Source: Buddleja alternifolia
Lineage: Eukaryota; Streptophyta; Magnoliopsida; Lamiales; Scrophulariaceae
Assembly (NCBI GenBank): GCA_019426215.1
Contig: CM033402.1
Location: 868,001 to 932,000, forward strand
Length of the DNA: 64,000 nucleotides
Direction: 5' to 3'
Made by a program: the position numbers and the translations under genes. Under the pieces are notes generated by a model, which ran no database searches, had not been told where the DNA came from, and was given only the letters and a program-made list of their open reading frames with translations. Shown here piece by piece: positions 1 through 11,453 of this stretch; position 1 is the first letter of the stretch, and the number at the start of each line of letters is the position of its first letter.

Positions 1-522
1 AAATAATAAGATAAACTTTGTTTGGTACTTGATAACCTTCCCTGTGGAGACGATCTTACTTTCACTATATTATTTGTTCGATTCCGTGTTGTTACGGACG
101 GTTAACAAATTTATCATTCTTATTTAAATTAAAAACCCAATTTCCTTAAATACACGAATACTCTCTCGAGATCTTCATGAGTACCCACCTAAATTAATTA
201 ACGTCACTCCCAAGATCAAAAACTAATTTAGATGAATCCATTAAAAGTCAATAATCCATAGCAATACCTTGATGAAATCTTAATCCCTAGGCCTTTCGTT
301 AATTGATTATTCGGTTTAATCATATCTGTTTTAGTTATTTACAATTAAATCATTTTCTTGTTAAATTTCTGCTTTTAATTAGTTAAAATCTCAAATCTTT
401 GATAATCAATAGTCTAAATAATAGGATAAACTTTATTTGGTACTTGATAACCTTCCCTGTGGAGACGATCTTACTTTCACTATATTATTTGTTCGATTCC
501 GTGTTGTTACGGACGGTTAACA
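1..522 (+). repeat. Pair of ~107-bp direct repeats
   Basis: Positions 1-107 and 416-522 are nearly identical (a few substitutions), separated by about 300 bp of AT-rich sequence. The first copy may be cut by the window edge. Retroelement origin is possible but not shown. The ORF that runs through the second copy has no recognisable domain and I do not call it a gene. Confidence 0.7.
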
Positions 523-1329
523 GTTCTCTCAAGAATAATTTTATTTGTTTATTTATTTTTCTGGGCTGTACATATTTACTGTTAATTTTTGCATATGAAA
601 ATTACATGGGTTTACAAGAAAAATGGCAATTTGTTTTTGATTTATCAATTATTCGGCGAAAATTTATTTGGTAGTTTATGGTAGCTGAGTTATATTTTGG
701 TTGATAAAAAGTTTAGGTAGAATAGACTCCGACCACCTATTAGGGTCAGACATGCCTCTGGACTTCGTCGCTTACAAAGGTACTTACAAATCGTCCATTA
801 ACACAGCCTTCAAGTACGGAATCAAACACGCAATTTTCTGAGGGGAAGTGGTTGTCTTACAACTTGTGTTCGCTGTTCAGAGCTTTATTCATTAAGGAGT
901 TTTACAATTTACTGGTTGTTGGTAAATTTTAGACAAATTTTTTGAGCCTCATGGAACTGTTTTTAATAATGTAATCATCAATGTATACAAATATATATAT
1001 ATATATGTGTGTGTATATATAATTATCTTCTTCTTGCAGGCAGCTGGAGCAGGACATGGTTTGACTGTGGCTAAGGTACTGTAACCTGGATTTTGGGAAT
1101 AGTAGAACACAATTTCACCTAAGGGAATGAGAAAGGCGAATGCAACTGCAAACCGGGCAGTATAGAGGTGGTTTTAATTTGGTTGTGTTCATTTTAACTG
1201 CATTGATTAAATTCTTTTACTCCTTCGGCCTATAAAATACATGCTCTCTAACCGTTTTCTCAGTTGCAATTAGGAGTCATTTGACCTCTAAATAAAATAT
1301 GAAGTGTGAAGTACGCCAAAAATGTCTAG
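523..1329. other. Intergenic, no supported gene
   Basis: No ORF here has a recognisable domain. A short stretch near 750-840 and another near 1040-1075, flanked by possible AG and GT borders, look faintly exon-like. They are too short to assign to any family. A TA/TG microsatellite lies near 990-1020. Confidence 0.4.
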
Positions 1330-1870
1330 GAGCACAATGGTAATTAAATTATCTTCGGTTTGGGTCAAGTTATCTCCCGGGGGCAAAATCTAGTATAATT
1401 ATGTGGGTGAGCCCACATGGTTAGCAGCCCGTTACAAAATAAGCCCATAAAGAGGCTATAAAAATAATTGGGCTAATAAATATGAAATACATATTTATTA
1501 GTTTAATATATATATTCCAATGGGCTGATCATGAGTCATTGCCCAAAGCTCGTAACTAACTCTATAAATAACCCATGAGGGAATTAGAATTTATTATTTG
1601 CTCTTCCCACCAAAAAGTGTGCTAGAAAGAAAGCAACTGGCAATCATAGAAAATAATCTCGCCGTTGAACTACGAAAAGACTTGATCCCACTAAAATGGG
1701 TACGTAGGCAGCTTACCTATATCGAGTGCAGTCTAAAGATTAACAACCTTAGTGCCTAATTTGTCGTGTGTTGGGTCGAATTCCCTCCCCACGTGGCAAT
1801 CATGTGGCAATTTCACATACTTACAATTTTACCCCACATCAAAGTGGTTTTAGCATTGCAAGAGTATACT
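1330..1870 (+). repeat. Degraded LTR-like region
   Basis: A TATA-like tataaataac near 1562 is followed by a leader-like stretch ending in a 'gtacgtaggcag' segment (about 1700), typical of the R/U5 part of plant copia LTRs. Near 1842 an 'aagtgg' followed by a degenerate match to the initiator-tRNA primer-binding site suggests the LTR/internal junction. No second LTR, target duplication or coding domain was found, so the boundaries are approximate. Confidence 0.35.
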
Positions 1871-2454
1871 CACTAATTTGGGCAGTAATGTTTCTCGAAA
1901 TCCATGTGACAACAATTTACCTTTTGAGTTATGGTAAAAAATTTATCACTTAATAGGACATATGAATGTCTAAATAGACGAAAGTGTTTACTACCCCTTG
2001 ATGTGAGGATAAAGGCCACCAAGTGTATGGAAATACCTTGTTGCCTATAATTTCCGTAATAGAGCGATGTCAAGAGTAATTCCTCCTTGGATCAGCGACG
2101 ATAAACTTAATCAGTCCTGGATAGTTGGATGATCATTCTCAATCAGGATGTGAAAATACGAAGGGAGCATAGAAATATAAGCCATGCAAAGTAGTTTGTA
2201 TTAATAACACAATAAGAACTTCTCACTCAAGAAAACCTATCATAGTCAATCATAACGTAAAGAGGTTTGTTCTTGAGACGTCTCTGTCCAATGCGTGAAA
2301 CGCACCACAGACGTTGGATCATGTGGGATTCATTTTTGGTTCAGTTACATCCCATATGGACCCCACACAATCCAATGGACTATAGGCCAAGTTCGTGAAT
2401 TTCTAAATTCTCTGATGAAAGAGGGGATAGGGGGAAATTGCTAAATGCACATGA

Positions 2455-2560
2455 TACATTAGAGAGTGTAGATCATGTCACATCAGCATATGATGTTGTA
2501 TGCTACGGCTGATGTGGTACAACAATCTACACTCTTTGGTGTTCAACACCAGGTGTCTAA
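2455..2560. repeat. Foldback MITE fragment
   Basis: A segment beginning gtgtagatcatg is mirrored after a short loop by an inverted copy ending caatctacac, followed by 'ctttggtgt'. The same arrangement occurs at 52266-52350, where the stem is much better preserved, so I read both as members of one small foldback family. The rest of 1870-3213 shows nothing I can assign. Confidence 0.4.
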
Positions 2561-3218
2561 AAGAACTTTCCTCTTGGGGTTCATCCAGTGTATACTATGC
2601 ACCTCTGAAGAGTACTACTCTCGGACATTTTCTGCTCTGCTTTTGAGCTTGATGACATGAAAATTCAAATAGAGGAGTATAGCGTATTTGAAAACATTTG
2701 CCCATAATAATTTGTCCAAAATCGAGTGTGTCAAAAATTGTAACAAACTAATGACCAAGATTTCCAATTTCGTCCATTAATATCATCTTTTCTACTTCCA
2801 CCTTTGGGGTAACTTTTCGCATGAATACTATACGAGATTATGGAAAAATTCTAGGACGGGGTTTGGTCAAATCCAAGCCGATTACTTGGCAAATAAATTA
2901 TAACTATGTTGGGTGTATTAACCAAGAACAGTTACCGATCACAAGACAACACTTGGATTGTGATTATTGGGGCGTGATCAGACTTCGTTCCAACAAATAT
3001 TTTTCATGAACTGATTGTACTAGACAAATGTTACACTGACATTGTTTGAGAAAAGAAAACTTGCTAAGATTGCATGCAGTAGACGATTTCAACCTGATGA
3101 GGAGCTCTGTCTTTGTCTATTTATTTTTGGTTCATGAATATCAGTAAAATTGTTTTCGATTCTATCTCGAGCGCATTACACACTGAAATGATGGACTTTT
3201 TACTGTTGAATAGAGATT

Positions 3219-3677
3219 TGATGGGTTTTGTGGAGAAACAAACCAAAAGGTTGATTGGTAGGTGAAACCAAGATGTTGTTTGGTAGGTGAAATCAAGAGG
3301 TTGATTGGTAGGTGAAACCAAGAGGTTGTTTGGTAGGTGAAATTACTCCTATAAATAGGAGTGAATTTCCTTCATTTCTATCATCCCAAAATCGAGAGAA
3401 AACATAAAGAGCAAAGTGTGTGTAGTGTAATTTATACTAGGGAAAACAATTTGTTGTAGATACAAATTGTACTACACGGGAAACACTTGTGGTTTTTTTT
3501 TCTTTCGGGGCAATACACTCTCAATCTCTTGTAATCGTTTTTTCTCTCTCAAAGAAATAAAATCTCTCTAGCATAGGTCCGTGGACGTAGGCAAATTACC
3601 GAACCATGTAAAATTGTTGTCTCGTTTTCTTGCTTTCTTTTACTTTAAAGTTCGTTCATGCGCGATGATTCCTAACA
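3219..3677 (+). mobile_element. Solo LTR of an LTR retrotransposon
   Basis: The segment begins TG and ends CA and is bracketed by the 5-bp direct repeat AGATT (3214-3218 and 3678-3682), the footprint of LTR-retrotransposon integration. It contains a TATA box (tataaatagg from 3350), a transcribed-leader-like region and a 'gtccgtggacgtaggc' stretch like that in the copia LTRs at 13200 and 17840. There is no internal domain beside it, so it is best explained as a solo LTR left by recombination. It ends about 250 bp beyond the stop of the minus-strand glutaredoxin gene. Confidence 0.78.
3250..3349 (+). repeat. Four 25-bp tandem repeats upstream of LTR TATA box
   Basis: Four head-to-tail 25-bp units share the core ttggtaggtgaaa. 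They alternate between gttgattgg and gttgtttgg starts, so the higher-order period is 50 bp. The array abuts the TATA box at 3350. This is the position of enhancer repeats in the U3 region of plant LTRs; enhancer function is inferred. Confidence 0.82.
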
Positions 3678-3929
3678 AGATTACCTTATTTCACATGATT
3701 TAGAGGAAAAACCAACATATTCAAACAGAACATTACAGAGAGTAAGTAGTCATTAAGCTTGATACACAAAGAAGCTCGATGACTAATCGACTATTCATAC
3801 ACAGAGCTTCTTTACTATTCTCTTGAAAACAAACAAAACCAATGCATAGCTAATTCTCATCTTAATTAATCTGCTTTTGTCTGCAATAGTTAGTATATAG
3901 GGACTTAGATTATAAGTATTAATGAAAAG

Positions 3930-4241
3930 CTATATCCAGATAGCTTTCGCCTTCTTGAGCAGTGGAACTAGCTTCCCTTTGACATGAAGACTCATGACTT
4001 CATTATCACCGCCAACCAATTCTTGGCCAATGAACACCACCGGAAAGCTCAATCTCTGCCCCGCCACCGCCACCAGTGCCCTCTCCAGTTGCTGCCCGTT
4101 TGCCAGTTCATCGAGCTCATAAACGGTGGGATTTGCTCCAAAGCTACGTATCAATGTCTTAATGGTGTGGCACATGCAACAAGTGCTCTTGCTGAATATC
4201 ACCACCGGTCGGTCTGCTGTCAACCTCTGCACTGTGTCCAT
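3930..4241 (-). CDS. CC-type (class III, ROXY-like) glutaredoxin
   Basis: This is a single-exon 103-residue protein, the usual length for land-plant CC-type glutaredoxins. After the start MDTVQRL comes a thioredoxin-fold beta strand (VVIFSKS) and the active site CCMC at about residues 21-24. The conserved tail of the glutathione-binding region follows as FPVVFIGQELVGGDNEVMSLH, written here only in part: FPVVFIG, then NEVMSLH. The protein ends in AKAIWI, a variant of the ALWL-like C-terminus that in ROXY proteins helps contact TGA transcription factors and TOPLESS. Family members act in the nucleus and cytosol and modulate TGA-dependent transcription in development, stress and nitrogen signalling. 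Substitution of the final residues could alter partner binding. The gene lies convergent to nothing; a solo LTR sits just beyond its 3' end. Confidence 0.94.
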   Translation of the reverse strand: MDTVQRLTADRPVVIFSKSTCCMCHTIKTLIRSFGANPTVYELDELANGQQLERALVAVAGQRLSFPVVFIGQELVGGDNEVMSLHVKGKLVPLLKKAKAIWI

Positions 4242-4368
4242 TGCTGTGTCAAGTAAGTGAAATGTTGATTATATAATGCAAATTGTATTTGTATGTATAT
4301 ATATATATATATATGTGTGTGTGACTATGATCAATTCTTTATTTTAAGAAACTTGTTCACTTGTTGAG

Positions 4369-4376
4369 TTTATATA
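4369..4376 (-). promoter_or_regulatory. TATA box of glutaredoxin gene
   Basis: The minus strand reads TATATAAA about 128 bp upstream of the glutaredoxin start codon. Spacing and sequence fit a plant core promoter. A TA/TG microsatellite at about 4295-4322 lies in the presumed leader. Confidence 0.6.
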
Positions 4377-4379
4377 GAG

Positions 4380-5984
4380 TTGGGGGAGGCCAGAGGGTGG
4401 TGGATTTCATCTACATTTTCATTTTTCTTTTTCTAATGACAAAATAAAAGTTAGCTATATAAAAAGAATTGTTCTCAAAGATATTTCAAAGATTCTCGTA
4501 CATTAGTATTCATGATCCCTACTAAAACGCGATGATGTGTTGGCTGCCTATCTACTTTACATTTACCAAAAGTTATAGTTGTTTAAGAAATGATAAAACA
4601 ACAGAAGTCACGTTTCAAGAAATCGATTCTTTCTCTATAATAGAACAAACCCCTTAACATAGGCTACGTTCGACTTACTTTTGGCCCGAACTCAATTTAG
4701 ACTAGAATTTACCCGAATCTATATGGCAAATATTAGATCATTGTTTCGAACGAGCCAATTTTTCCAATTTTTTTTCTTTGTTCATATATAGTTGTGCATT
4801 GGAGCATCAGCCATGGTGGAAAAGTTGTTTGTTGTTATCCATTTTGGTGATCACCTTTTCTTTTGCTTTCTTACATAAGATTCCCCGAAAACTCAAAGCC
4901 CCTTGCAGTTCTCTGGAAAACGAAAAGAGATGCACGTAGACATCCGTACGGTACAAGAGACGAAGATACCTTGAGGGTATATGCCTAACTATCTACATTT
5001 AACATAACTTTAGTGTATTTTGATTTTTGCATCAAATGTCGGTTATGTGTCGTTAAAAGGTTGAGATTAGTGGTAATTAATAAAAGCTTAGTTTGATCGG
5101 TTGTATGGTAAAGAGCAGTCTAGTCCTTGCAGTAATTCACCTAGGTAATTAAGATTCTTTACCTGTAGAGGAGGGCTATAGATCATATTATGATGACTAC
5201 ATGTGGGAGATTCTTTTTTTGAAAGCTAGTGGAGACTTTAATGGTTGTTACGTTTGATAGTTCGGGATTAAATATTCAATCAAATGATATTAATTTCCAT
5301 TATGTGAGGAGAAGGATTAAAGACAAGATCTTCAAGTGATCCAACATTTTGTGTTTATGTGCAGCCTTTCCTTTCATAAAGTGCAGTTGTGTTGGTAGAC
5401 TTTTACCTCTTGACTAATCTTTTTTACTATTTGAGCATCACGAGTCGAGGTAAATTTTGGTACTGATTGGATTTAGCTGAACTCAAACCAATCACGTGAT
5501 AAGTGTATTAACTTAACTTGTGGTTGGCGTGTATTTCAAGAAAAGTGGACACTTGCAAGACAAGTGTTGCGTAGGGATGCCCATGTGCCGGGTTTTACAA
5601 AATTGCCAGGTCGAGCTCGAAGGAAGAGGATGAGCTCAAGCTCAATAAATAAATATATATAATAAATATATTCTGTAACGATTATTAAATATTTTTATTA
5701 TTATTCTCAACATATAATTAGGGATGATACATATTTTACCAATATTCTCAGCATTAGGGTCCCGTGCGGGTACAACTAGTTAATAAATAAAATTAAAAAA
5801 AAATTGGCATACAGGCGAGACTTTGAGAAGGTATATTTAGGCTCGAACTTGAGAAGCTTGAGTCCAGCTCGAAAAAAGAGCAAGTTTAAGTTGAACTCTA
5901 ATCGAGCCACCCCTAAGCTGATTATGTACGATTATACAGGCAACCGGAATTTGATTATGAATGCCTCTTTTTAAGCTTCCATAG
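4380..5984. other. Intergenic, no gene seen
   Basis: The sequence is AT-rich, with no ORF above about 60 residues carrying a recognisable motif. It is presumably the distal promoter of the minus-strand glutaredoxin plus unannotated repeat remnants. Confidence 0.5.
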
Positions 5985-6866
5985 CTGGTGATAAGTGATA
6001 ACATCAGAATAGGTATATCCATGATAAGAGAATATTGTGTAATTTTAAAGGTGGCAAATACAGCTACGTAGCTACAGCCTGCAAAGTGAAAAAAAGATGG
6101 TATTGTATGAACACCTCTTCATTTTTGGGACCAAATTTTACAAAACTGGCTCAATACAGAGTGAAGGGCCAGTATTTAATGGAAAATGAACCTGGACTGA
6201 GACGATGGAATTTGATGAGAAAAAGAGGCGCTATTCATAAAGGACAATTCTCGTGGTTTCGAGCCTTCGACTCTGCATGAGTTGGAAGGGGTCGAGGCAG
6301 TTCAAATCTTCTGTAACATTCTCGTGTAACACTTTATGTATCACGCATAAGTATGATAAATATATACATTATACACGGGTAATTGGGATATGGAGAGAGA
6401 AAAACGTATATTGTGGAGAAAAATTTGAAATTCACTCTCCACTATATACTTGTCGCACATTTATACGTGTTACGGCCTTACAGGAAGTCACGAGAATGCT
6501 ACAATGAATTTGAATTGGGCGCCCTGCACGACTTTAATCATATCAAGTTGGTTATACTCATAAAGAGTCCAGAAGGAGCTGGTTGCTTTCTTCTTGGGCC
6601 GAAAAAGCCCATTTCTTGAGAATAGTCTGATCAAGCCCAGAAAATGTTATAGACTCAAAGGGGCCTGGCCCAGTCTTTTGTAGTCTTTAGTACAATCGTC
6701 TTGTTTACTGAACTTCATAATTGGGCCTCCATCTTGGTAAGCGTTCTTTTACGGATGGCTACGGGGAGTTTAACTGGACCCCGAGCCCACCGCGCTTGCT
6801 CCTTTGGTGAGAACCCCGTACATTGGCCCAAGACCCGATTATTTTAGAACCATCCTGAGTAGAATG

Positions 6867-7060
6867 GAAATTTCTATATTAGACCGGGTTCAATGGTCCT
6901 AATGTTCATATCTCTCACATAGTACGATGTATTGTGGTCCCCACATACATTAATGTGTGATTGTGTGCGGTCTCCAGACACATTTGTGTGAAAGAGATAG
7001 ACACAAAATTTACACTCGGATCATTGAATTCGAACTGATATAGAATTACCCCAATTAGAA
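6867..7060. repeat. Hairpin-forming dispersed MITE
   Basis: A tract with 'atctctcacat', a central block of short CACA/TGTG repeats, then 'tgtgtgaaagagatag' can fold on itself. Related tracts occur at about 38268-38425 (the duplicate), 48343-48490, 52085-52240 and 62838-62968. It is therefore a dispersed non-autonomous element. Exact ends and target duplication are not resolved. Confidence 0.5.
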
Positions 7061-7408
7061 TGGATTCCGGTTTAGCCCTGCAATTCTTTTGTTATTTTCT
7101 TTCAGGAAGGACTTCTCTGTATTCTTACATAAATCGAGTAATGTGTATCATGCGAATCCCAGTAAATGTTTATCCATAAAATGTGTTACAAATTACACTA
7201 GTATATGAGTATTCATCAAAATCCATCTTCCGTATCTCCCTTCTTTGTAATAAACTTCTTCATATAGAAAGCATATTAAGTTCATGGTTTTTCACTAGAA
7301 GCCCGACCTTAAGAGCATCAATACTTTTGACCGGCCACGAATCACAAGTGCCGAAGCCAGTCTCTAACACAACGTATACGTATTGAGCGGACATTTATCC
7401 CTCCCCTA

Positions 7409-8071
7409 CAGGGACGGAGCCAGAATTTTCAGCGAGGGGGGCGAGATTTTGTGATATAGTTATACATTATTTTTTTTGCATATAGACGAAAGATTCAAGC
7501 CCCCCGCGGCCGCAGTACGGTACGCTATATTTATGGGGGAAATTTAATAAGAAATTAGGTTCAAGTATGAAATATCTATCTTTGATCTATAATATATCAT
7601 CAATTTCTCTCTTCTTTAAACCATTTCAATTGTTTTATAGATGCCCATAATCTATTTGTTAGAATTATTAAACCAAAAACATTTTTAAACAAAATTTTAG
7701 AGTAACCGATGAAATATGTAGTAAAGTATTAGAATTACATTTTAAAGATTTGTATTCAAATAACACAATACCTTCTTAGTTTTTGAAATGAGAAATCTAT
7801 AGATTCTCATCATCCAAAATCTTGATTCTTGAGAATGCAATTGAAGGAAAAAAGCCCTAAATTTTAATTTCTATCTTGAATGGAAGTGTAGAACCGTGTG
7901 ACTTGAGGGGGGGCAAAAATAGATATTTTGAGAATTTTATGGGTAGTAGTAATAAAAACAAAATTGAGGGGGGGGCGAAAATAAAAAATTTCAAAATTTT
8001 ATAGGTAGTAATATAAAAAAAAATTGAGGAGGGGCGGTGGCACCCACCAGCACCCCCTCCCTCCGTCCCTG
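7409..8071. mobile_element. Non-autonomous hAT element
   Basis: The 663-bp element starts cagggacggagccag and ends ctccgtccctg, the CAGGGRCGGAGCC-type terminal inverted repeat common in plant hAT elements. An 8-bp target duplication matching at 7 of 8 positions flanks it (ctccccta at 7401-7408, atccccta at 8072-8079). The duplicated locus near 39085-39105 reads straight through without the element, confirming both ends. Related elements lie at 41814-42200 and 45688-45866. Confidence 0.85.
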
Positions 8072-9632
8072 ATCCCCTATGAGTGACCCAAACTAGTACC
8101 AAGATATTCCAATCTCTGTTAGTAAAAATTCGTATTATACTCGTATAATACATATATATAAGTATAATTAAAAAATACTTTCGTTTCTCATATGCATTCT
8201 AAACATAATGAATAATACTCGTACTTTTGAATTGAACCATTCAGTACACGTACTTTACGTATCTCGTATAATTTTGGCGAAAAAATATTTTTTTAATTTA
8301 AAACTTTAAAATTAGTATTAATTTTTATAAATATTAATTGAGTATTATACAATTAAAAACTCTTAACGTTAAAATTTATCCAAATATTAATTATTGTCAA
8401 TTAATGACTCATATAAATTATTATTTATATAATTCCCGTTCCCGTACTTTTTAGCCGAATTTTTCACCGTAACTTTCAATAAAATTTTATAATATACACA
8501 TACGTATTAAATGACGAACTTTTTTCGTCCCGTATTTTACTAACTATGATTCCAATAACTATTTGGACAATTAACATGTCTTAGGACTCGCGTTGTATTC
8601 CTGGCCCGGCCAAATATGACCCCTCCCCCACTCAGCTTCCCATCAATTCTAATGTAAGATACATGCAAAGAGATCCGCACGCATGCTAAGTTGCTTGTGA
8701 GAAGTTTAGTGCAAAAGTTGCACAGATCCCAAAATAGTGTATCATTATGTATTTCATAACATCTTAACACGTGAAGTGTTTAGATTTCATATCATTTTGC
8801 ATTTTTAAATATATTGTATACACTTTAAGTGTAAAGCGAAATACAAAATGAAATAGAATTTTACTAAAGAGAATTCGAATTGCGCATATTGGTGGGCACA
8901 ACTCCAAGATTCACCACCAAAAGCCTTCTTTATTCGTGATCTTTCTGCCAAAGACCGGAATATATTATTCACCAAGGGTGTGATTGGAACTTGGAAGAAT
9001 CTGCGGGAAAAATTGACCACCCCTCTTCACAATTCGCATCATTTTCTTGTTCATTTTCCTTGCTATAATGAAGAATTAAATCATTTACAAATGGTCAGTG
9101 CGAAAATCACCATTCTTCGAATTTTCAATTATTCTTAGTAAATAGGCGTTCTTATTGCCTCCACGTACGTTCAAGTCGAATATGCTCTCCTTCATAGCCA
9201 TTCTTATTGCCACTCCTTCATAGCCTTCTATTTAATCTTGATTACAATGCATAGACACCCCATTTACGAGATTTTAATTTCGAAAAACATCCCGAGTTTG
9301 AGTAACATATTACAATTTCAACCCTTATTAGTAAAAGTCTCTTGTTTTAATTTTGAGTTATCAAGATGATAGTATTTTAGTAATTTACAAAATATCAGGG
9401 GCTTTTGGTAATTTTCAAGTCGCTCGACAGCCAATACTCGGATGTATACCTACACGGTAACATTTTCATATGCCTACATCAAAGCATTTTTCAGGAGCAA
9501 AGTTTCCTAAAAGAATATTAATATGCAATTTTGCATGTCACACAGTCAAAAATGTTCCAAATACAGAGAATTTATCCAAAAGTGTGTTCAACTTGTTTTG
9601 TGCGGAAGAAATACTTCTAGTATCTTTCTTTA

Positions 9633-10186
9633 GGGTTAATTACACTAATTACCCCTCTTATTTAGTGTAATTACAGTCCAGTCCTTTTATTTTGAACAAA
9701 TAACAAATAGCCTCATCTTAGAATAAAACATTACAATCGCCCCCTTAATTAAAAAAACTAACAGAATTTGTTAATATCATCAAAAAATATATTCTAAATT
9801 TTCTATTTTGCCATTGAGGGGTAATTTTTCATATTGCAATTTTCAATTTGGTCTTAAATAAATAATTTTGTAAAGACTTATTAACACCTTGATAATGAAG
9901 TGCAAATTCGATTATCTTTTAAAAAATAAAAACATATACCGCGTTTCGGTTTGTTTTAATAGCAATATCAGAATTCAATGCAAATGAATCTAAATTAGTA
10001 AGTTCCAAAAAATGTAACTTTTGACTAACGGTCGTTAGTTAGAGGGGGGTAAATATAAGGTTTTATTATAATAGGAGGGTAAATGTAAGGTTTTATTAGT
10101 AGGGAGGGGTGTTTATTATGGACCATAAATAAATGGACTGAATTGTAATTATACTAAATAAAAGGGTTAGTTAGTGTAATTAACCC
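9633..10186. mobile_element. MITE with long terminal inverted repeats
   Basis: The 554-bp element begins gggttaattacactaatta and ends in its inverted counterpart (gtgtaattaaccc), with inverted repeats of roughly 50 bp containing 'tttagtgtaattacagtcc'. Imperfect direct repeats (tttcttta and tttcttct) flank it. The duplicated locus at about 40190-40205 lacks it. Length of the inverted repeats and the near-9-bp duplication suggest a MULE-derived MITE, but I did not find a coding parent. Confidence 0.75.
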
Positions 10187-10278
10187 TTTCTTCTAAAAGT
10201 GCCATGCATGCCCATTTTAGCATCCAAGTTGCAAAAGCCCACCTCCTTTTAAAATATTCTTGCTATTTTTTTTTTTAT

Positions 10279-10286
10279 TATAAATA
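10279..10286 (+). promoter_or_regulatory. TATA box of second glutaredoxin gene
   Basis: TATAAATA lies 125 bp upstream of the start codon at 10411, leaving a leader of about 95 bp. The sequence directly upstream (about 10215-10264) is also present twice in the duplicated spacer, at about 40408-40450 and 40752-40803, without a glutaredoxin behind it. Confidence 0.6.
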
Positions 10287-10410
10287 CAGCTCCAAAATAG
10301 CTCAAACCAAGGCAAATAATATAAGCTCCCAATCCCTTTTTTTGCCTTCTCAAAATTCATAGTAATCCAAATATACATACATACATATATATCTATATAT
10401 AAATTTTGAA

Positions 10411-10725
10411 ATGGAGAAGATTGTGAAACTTGCATCAGAAAATGGGATCTTGATCTTCACCAAAAGCAGTTGCTGCTTGTGTTATACGGTCCAGATTTTA
10501 TTTCAAGAATTGGGTGTGCGTCCACGTGCACACGAGATCGACGGTGATCCAGAGGGGAAGGAAATTGAGAAGGCTTTGACGAGGATGGGGTGCAGTGGAC
10601 CCGTTCCAGCGGTGTTCATCTCCGGTAAACTGGTAGGGTCAACCAATGAGGTGATGACACTTCACTTGAGTGGGTCCCTCGTCCCCCTCATCAGGCCATA
10701 TCAACAAAGGACTATGTCTCAGTGA
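10411..10725 (+). CDS. CC-type (class III) glutaredoxin, GRXS9-like
   Basis: This single-exon 104-residue glutaredoxin has the order strand (ILIFTKSS), active site CCLC (about residues 21-24), AHEIDGDPEG, PVPAVFISGKLVGSTNEVM, and the tail SLVPLIRPYQ. The CCLC site and the LIRPYQ ending without an ALWL-type motif resemble the Arabidopsis GRXS9/S11 branch of CC-type glutaredoxins. It is therefore not a recent copy of the CCMC glutaredoxin at 3930; the two are old paralogues on opposite strands. GRXS9-branch members are linked in the literature to nitrate/cytokinin-responsive transcriptional control, but that role here is inference. Loss of the C-terminal TGA/TOPLESS-interaction motif suggests a different partner set. 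Confidence 0.94.
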   Translation: MEKIVKLASENGILIFTKSSCCLCYTVQILFQELGVRPRAHEIDGDPEGKEIEKALTRMGCSGPVPAVFISGKLVGSTNEVMTLHLSGSLVPLIRPYQQRTMSQ

Positions 10726-11032
10726 AAAAAAATTGGAGAAAAGTTGCTTCAAGAAATGAAATAGAGTTTATTAATTAATATTAGAAGAAATAAGATTTGA
10801 TATAAGAAAAAATAAAAATTGCTAGCTTTATTGTTGTTATTAATGTATCTCTATTTATGTAATTTGTATAGTAGTTGGCTTTAATTTAGCCTTGTGCATG
10901 TAGCTATATGTCAAAGAGTAATTTGGCTTATTGAAAGAATTAATTATGTCTTCTAATTGATTTTCTTTGTTAAGTGAAGTTGGTTTTTATTAAGTTTATC
11001 AATCTTTCTACTCCACGTTGGAGAAAGAATTA

Positions 11033-11127
11033 GTTTTGTTTAATCAATATTCTCCACTAAGACTATGCATAAACTATGCATAAAGAACAAGTTTTGTTTA
11101 ATCAATATTCTCCACTAAGACTATGCA
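11033..11127 (+). repeat. Two copies of a 37-bp direct repeat
   Basis: Units at 11033-11069 and 11091-11127 share gttttgtttaatcaatatt and the following ctccactaagactatgca. They lie in the 3' flank of the plus-strand glutaredoxin. Confidence 0.75.
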
Positions 11128-11139
11128 ATGAAATGAAGG

Positions 11140-11453
11140 ACCATAAGTAATAGACCAAAATTATAGAAAAGATAAATAAGGAAGCACAGCTAAATAGCTT
11201 TTTCTCTTCTCTCACTCTCATATATTCATTCTCTCTCAAGAGTTCTATGTAGCCTAAGTTTGTTCGGTTCTAAATTTGAAGTGGTTTCAAATTTAGAAAA
11301 ACATATTGTTGTATCTTGGGACGTTTATTGCAAGTAACTTGTACCACCTAAGCAGGGCAATTTAGCGTTAAGGATAGAGAGTTCTCTCTCGTCTCGATAT
11401 AATATTTCTCTGTTATTAGTGTTTTGATACATTAGTGTAGTTTTGTCCAACAT
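11140..11453 (+). repeat. LTR R/U5-like fragment
   Basis: A polypyrimidine stretch, 'cttgggacgtttattgcaag', 'accacctaagcagg' and a final tccaaca resemble the transcribed half of a copia LTR. The 5' boundary and a convincing target duplication were not found. The following 11454-11640 contains a degenerate tandem pair built on 'taattatatcgggattttt'. The remainder to 11973 shows no gene. Confidence 0.38.

Larger units (their letters stand above)
5985..10264 (+). repeat. Segmental duplication, copy 1 (glutaredoxin spacer)
   Basis: This spacer matches 37189-40803 in direct orientation over its full length, for example the shared start ctggtgataagtgataac and the shared end around 'atccaagttgcaaaag'. 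Copy 1 has two insertions missing from copy 2 (7409-8071 and 9633-10186). Copy 2 has two small foldback insertions missing here. No supported gene lies inside; the small ORFs are not preserved between the copies. The duplicated tract stops within the promoter of the plus-strand glutaredoxin at 10411, and copy 2 has no glutaredoxin. Confidence 0.88.

Noticed and set aside
750..1078. Possible two-exon gene fragment
   Set aside because: Very short open stretches with plausible splice borders but no family I can name.
3250..3349. CRISPR-like array
   Set aside because: Units are contiguous 25-bp repeats without spacers, inside an LTR of a plant genome.
3984..4256. 90-codon plus-strand ORF
   Set aside because: It is antisense to the glutaredoxin at 3930-4241, whose frame has the family motifs.
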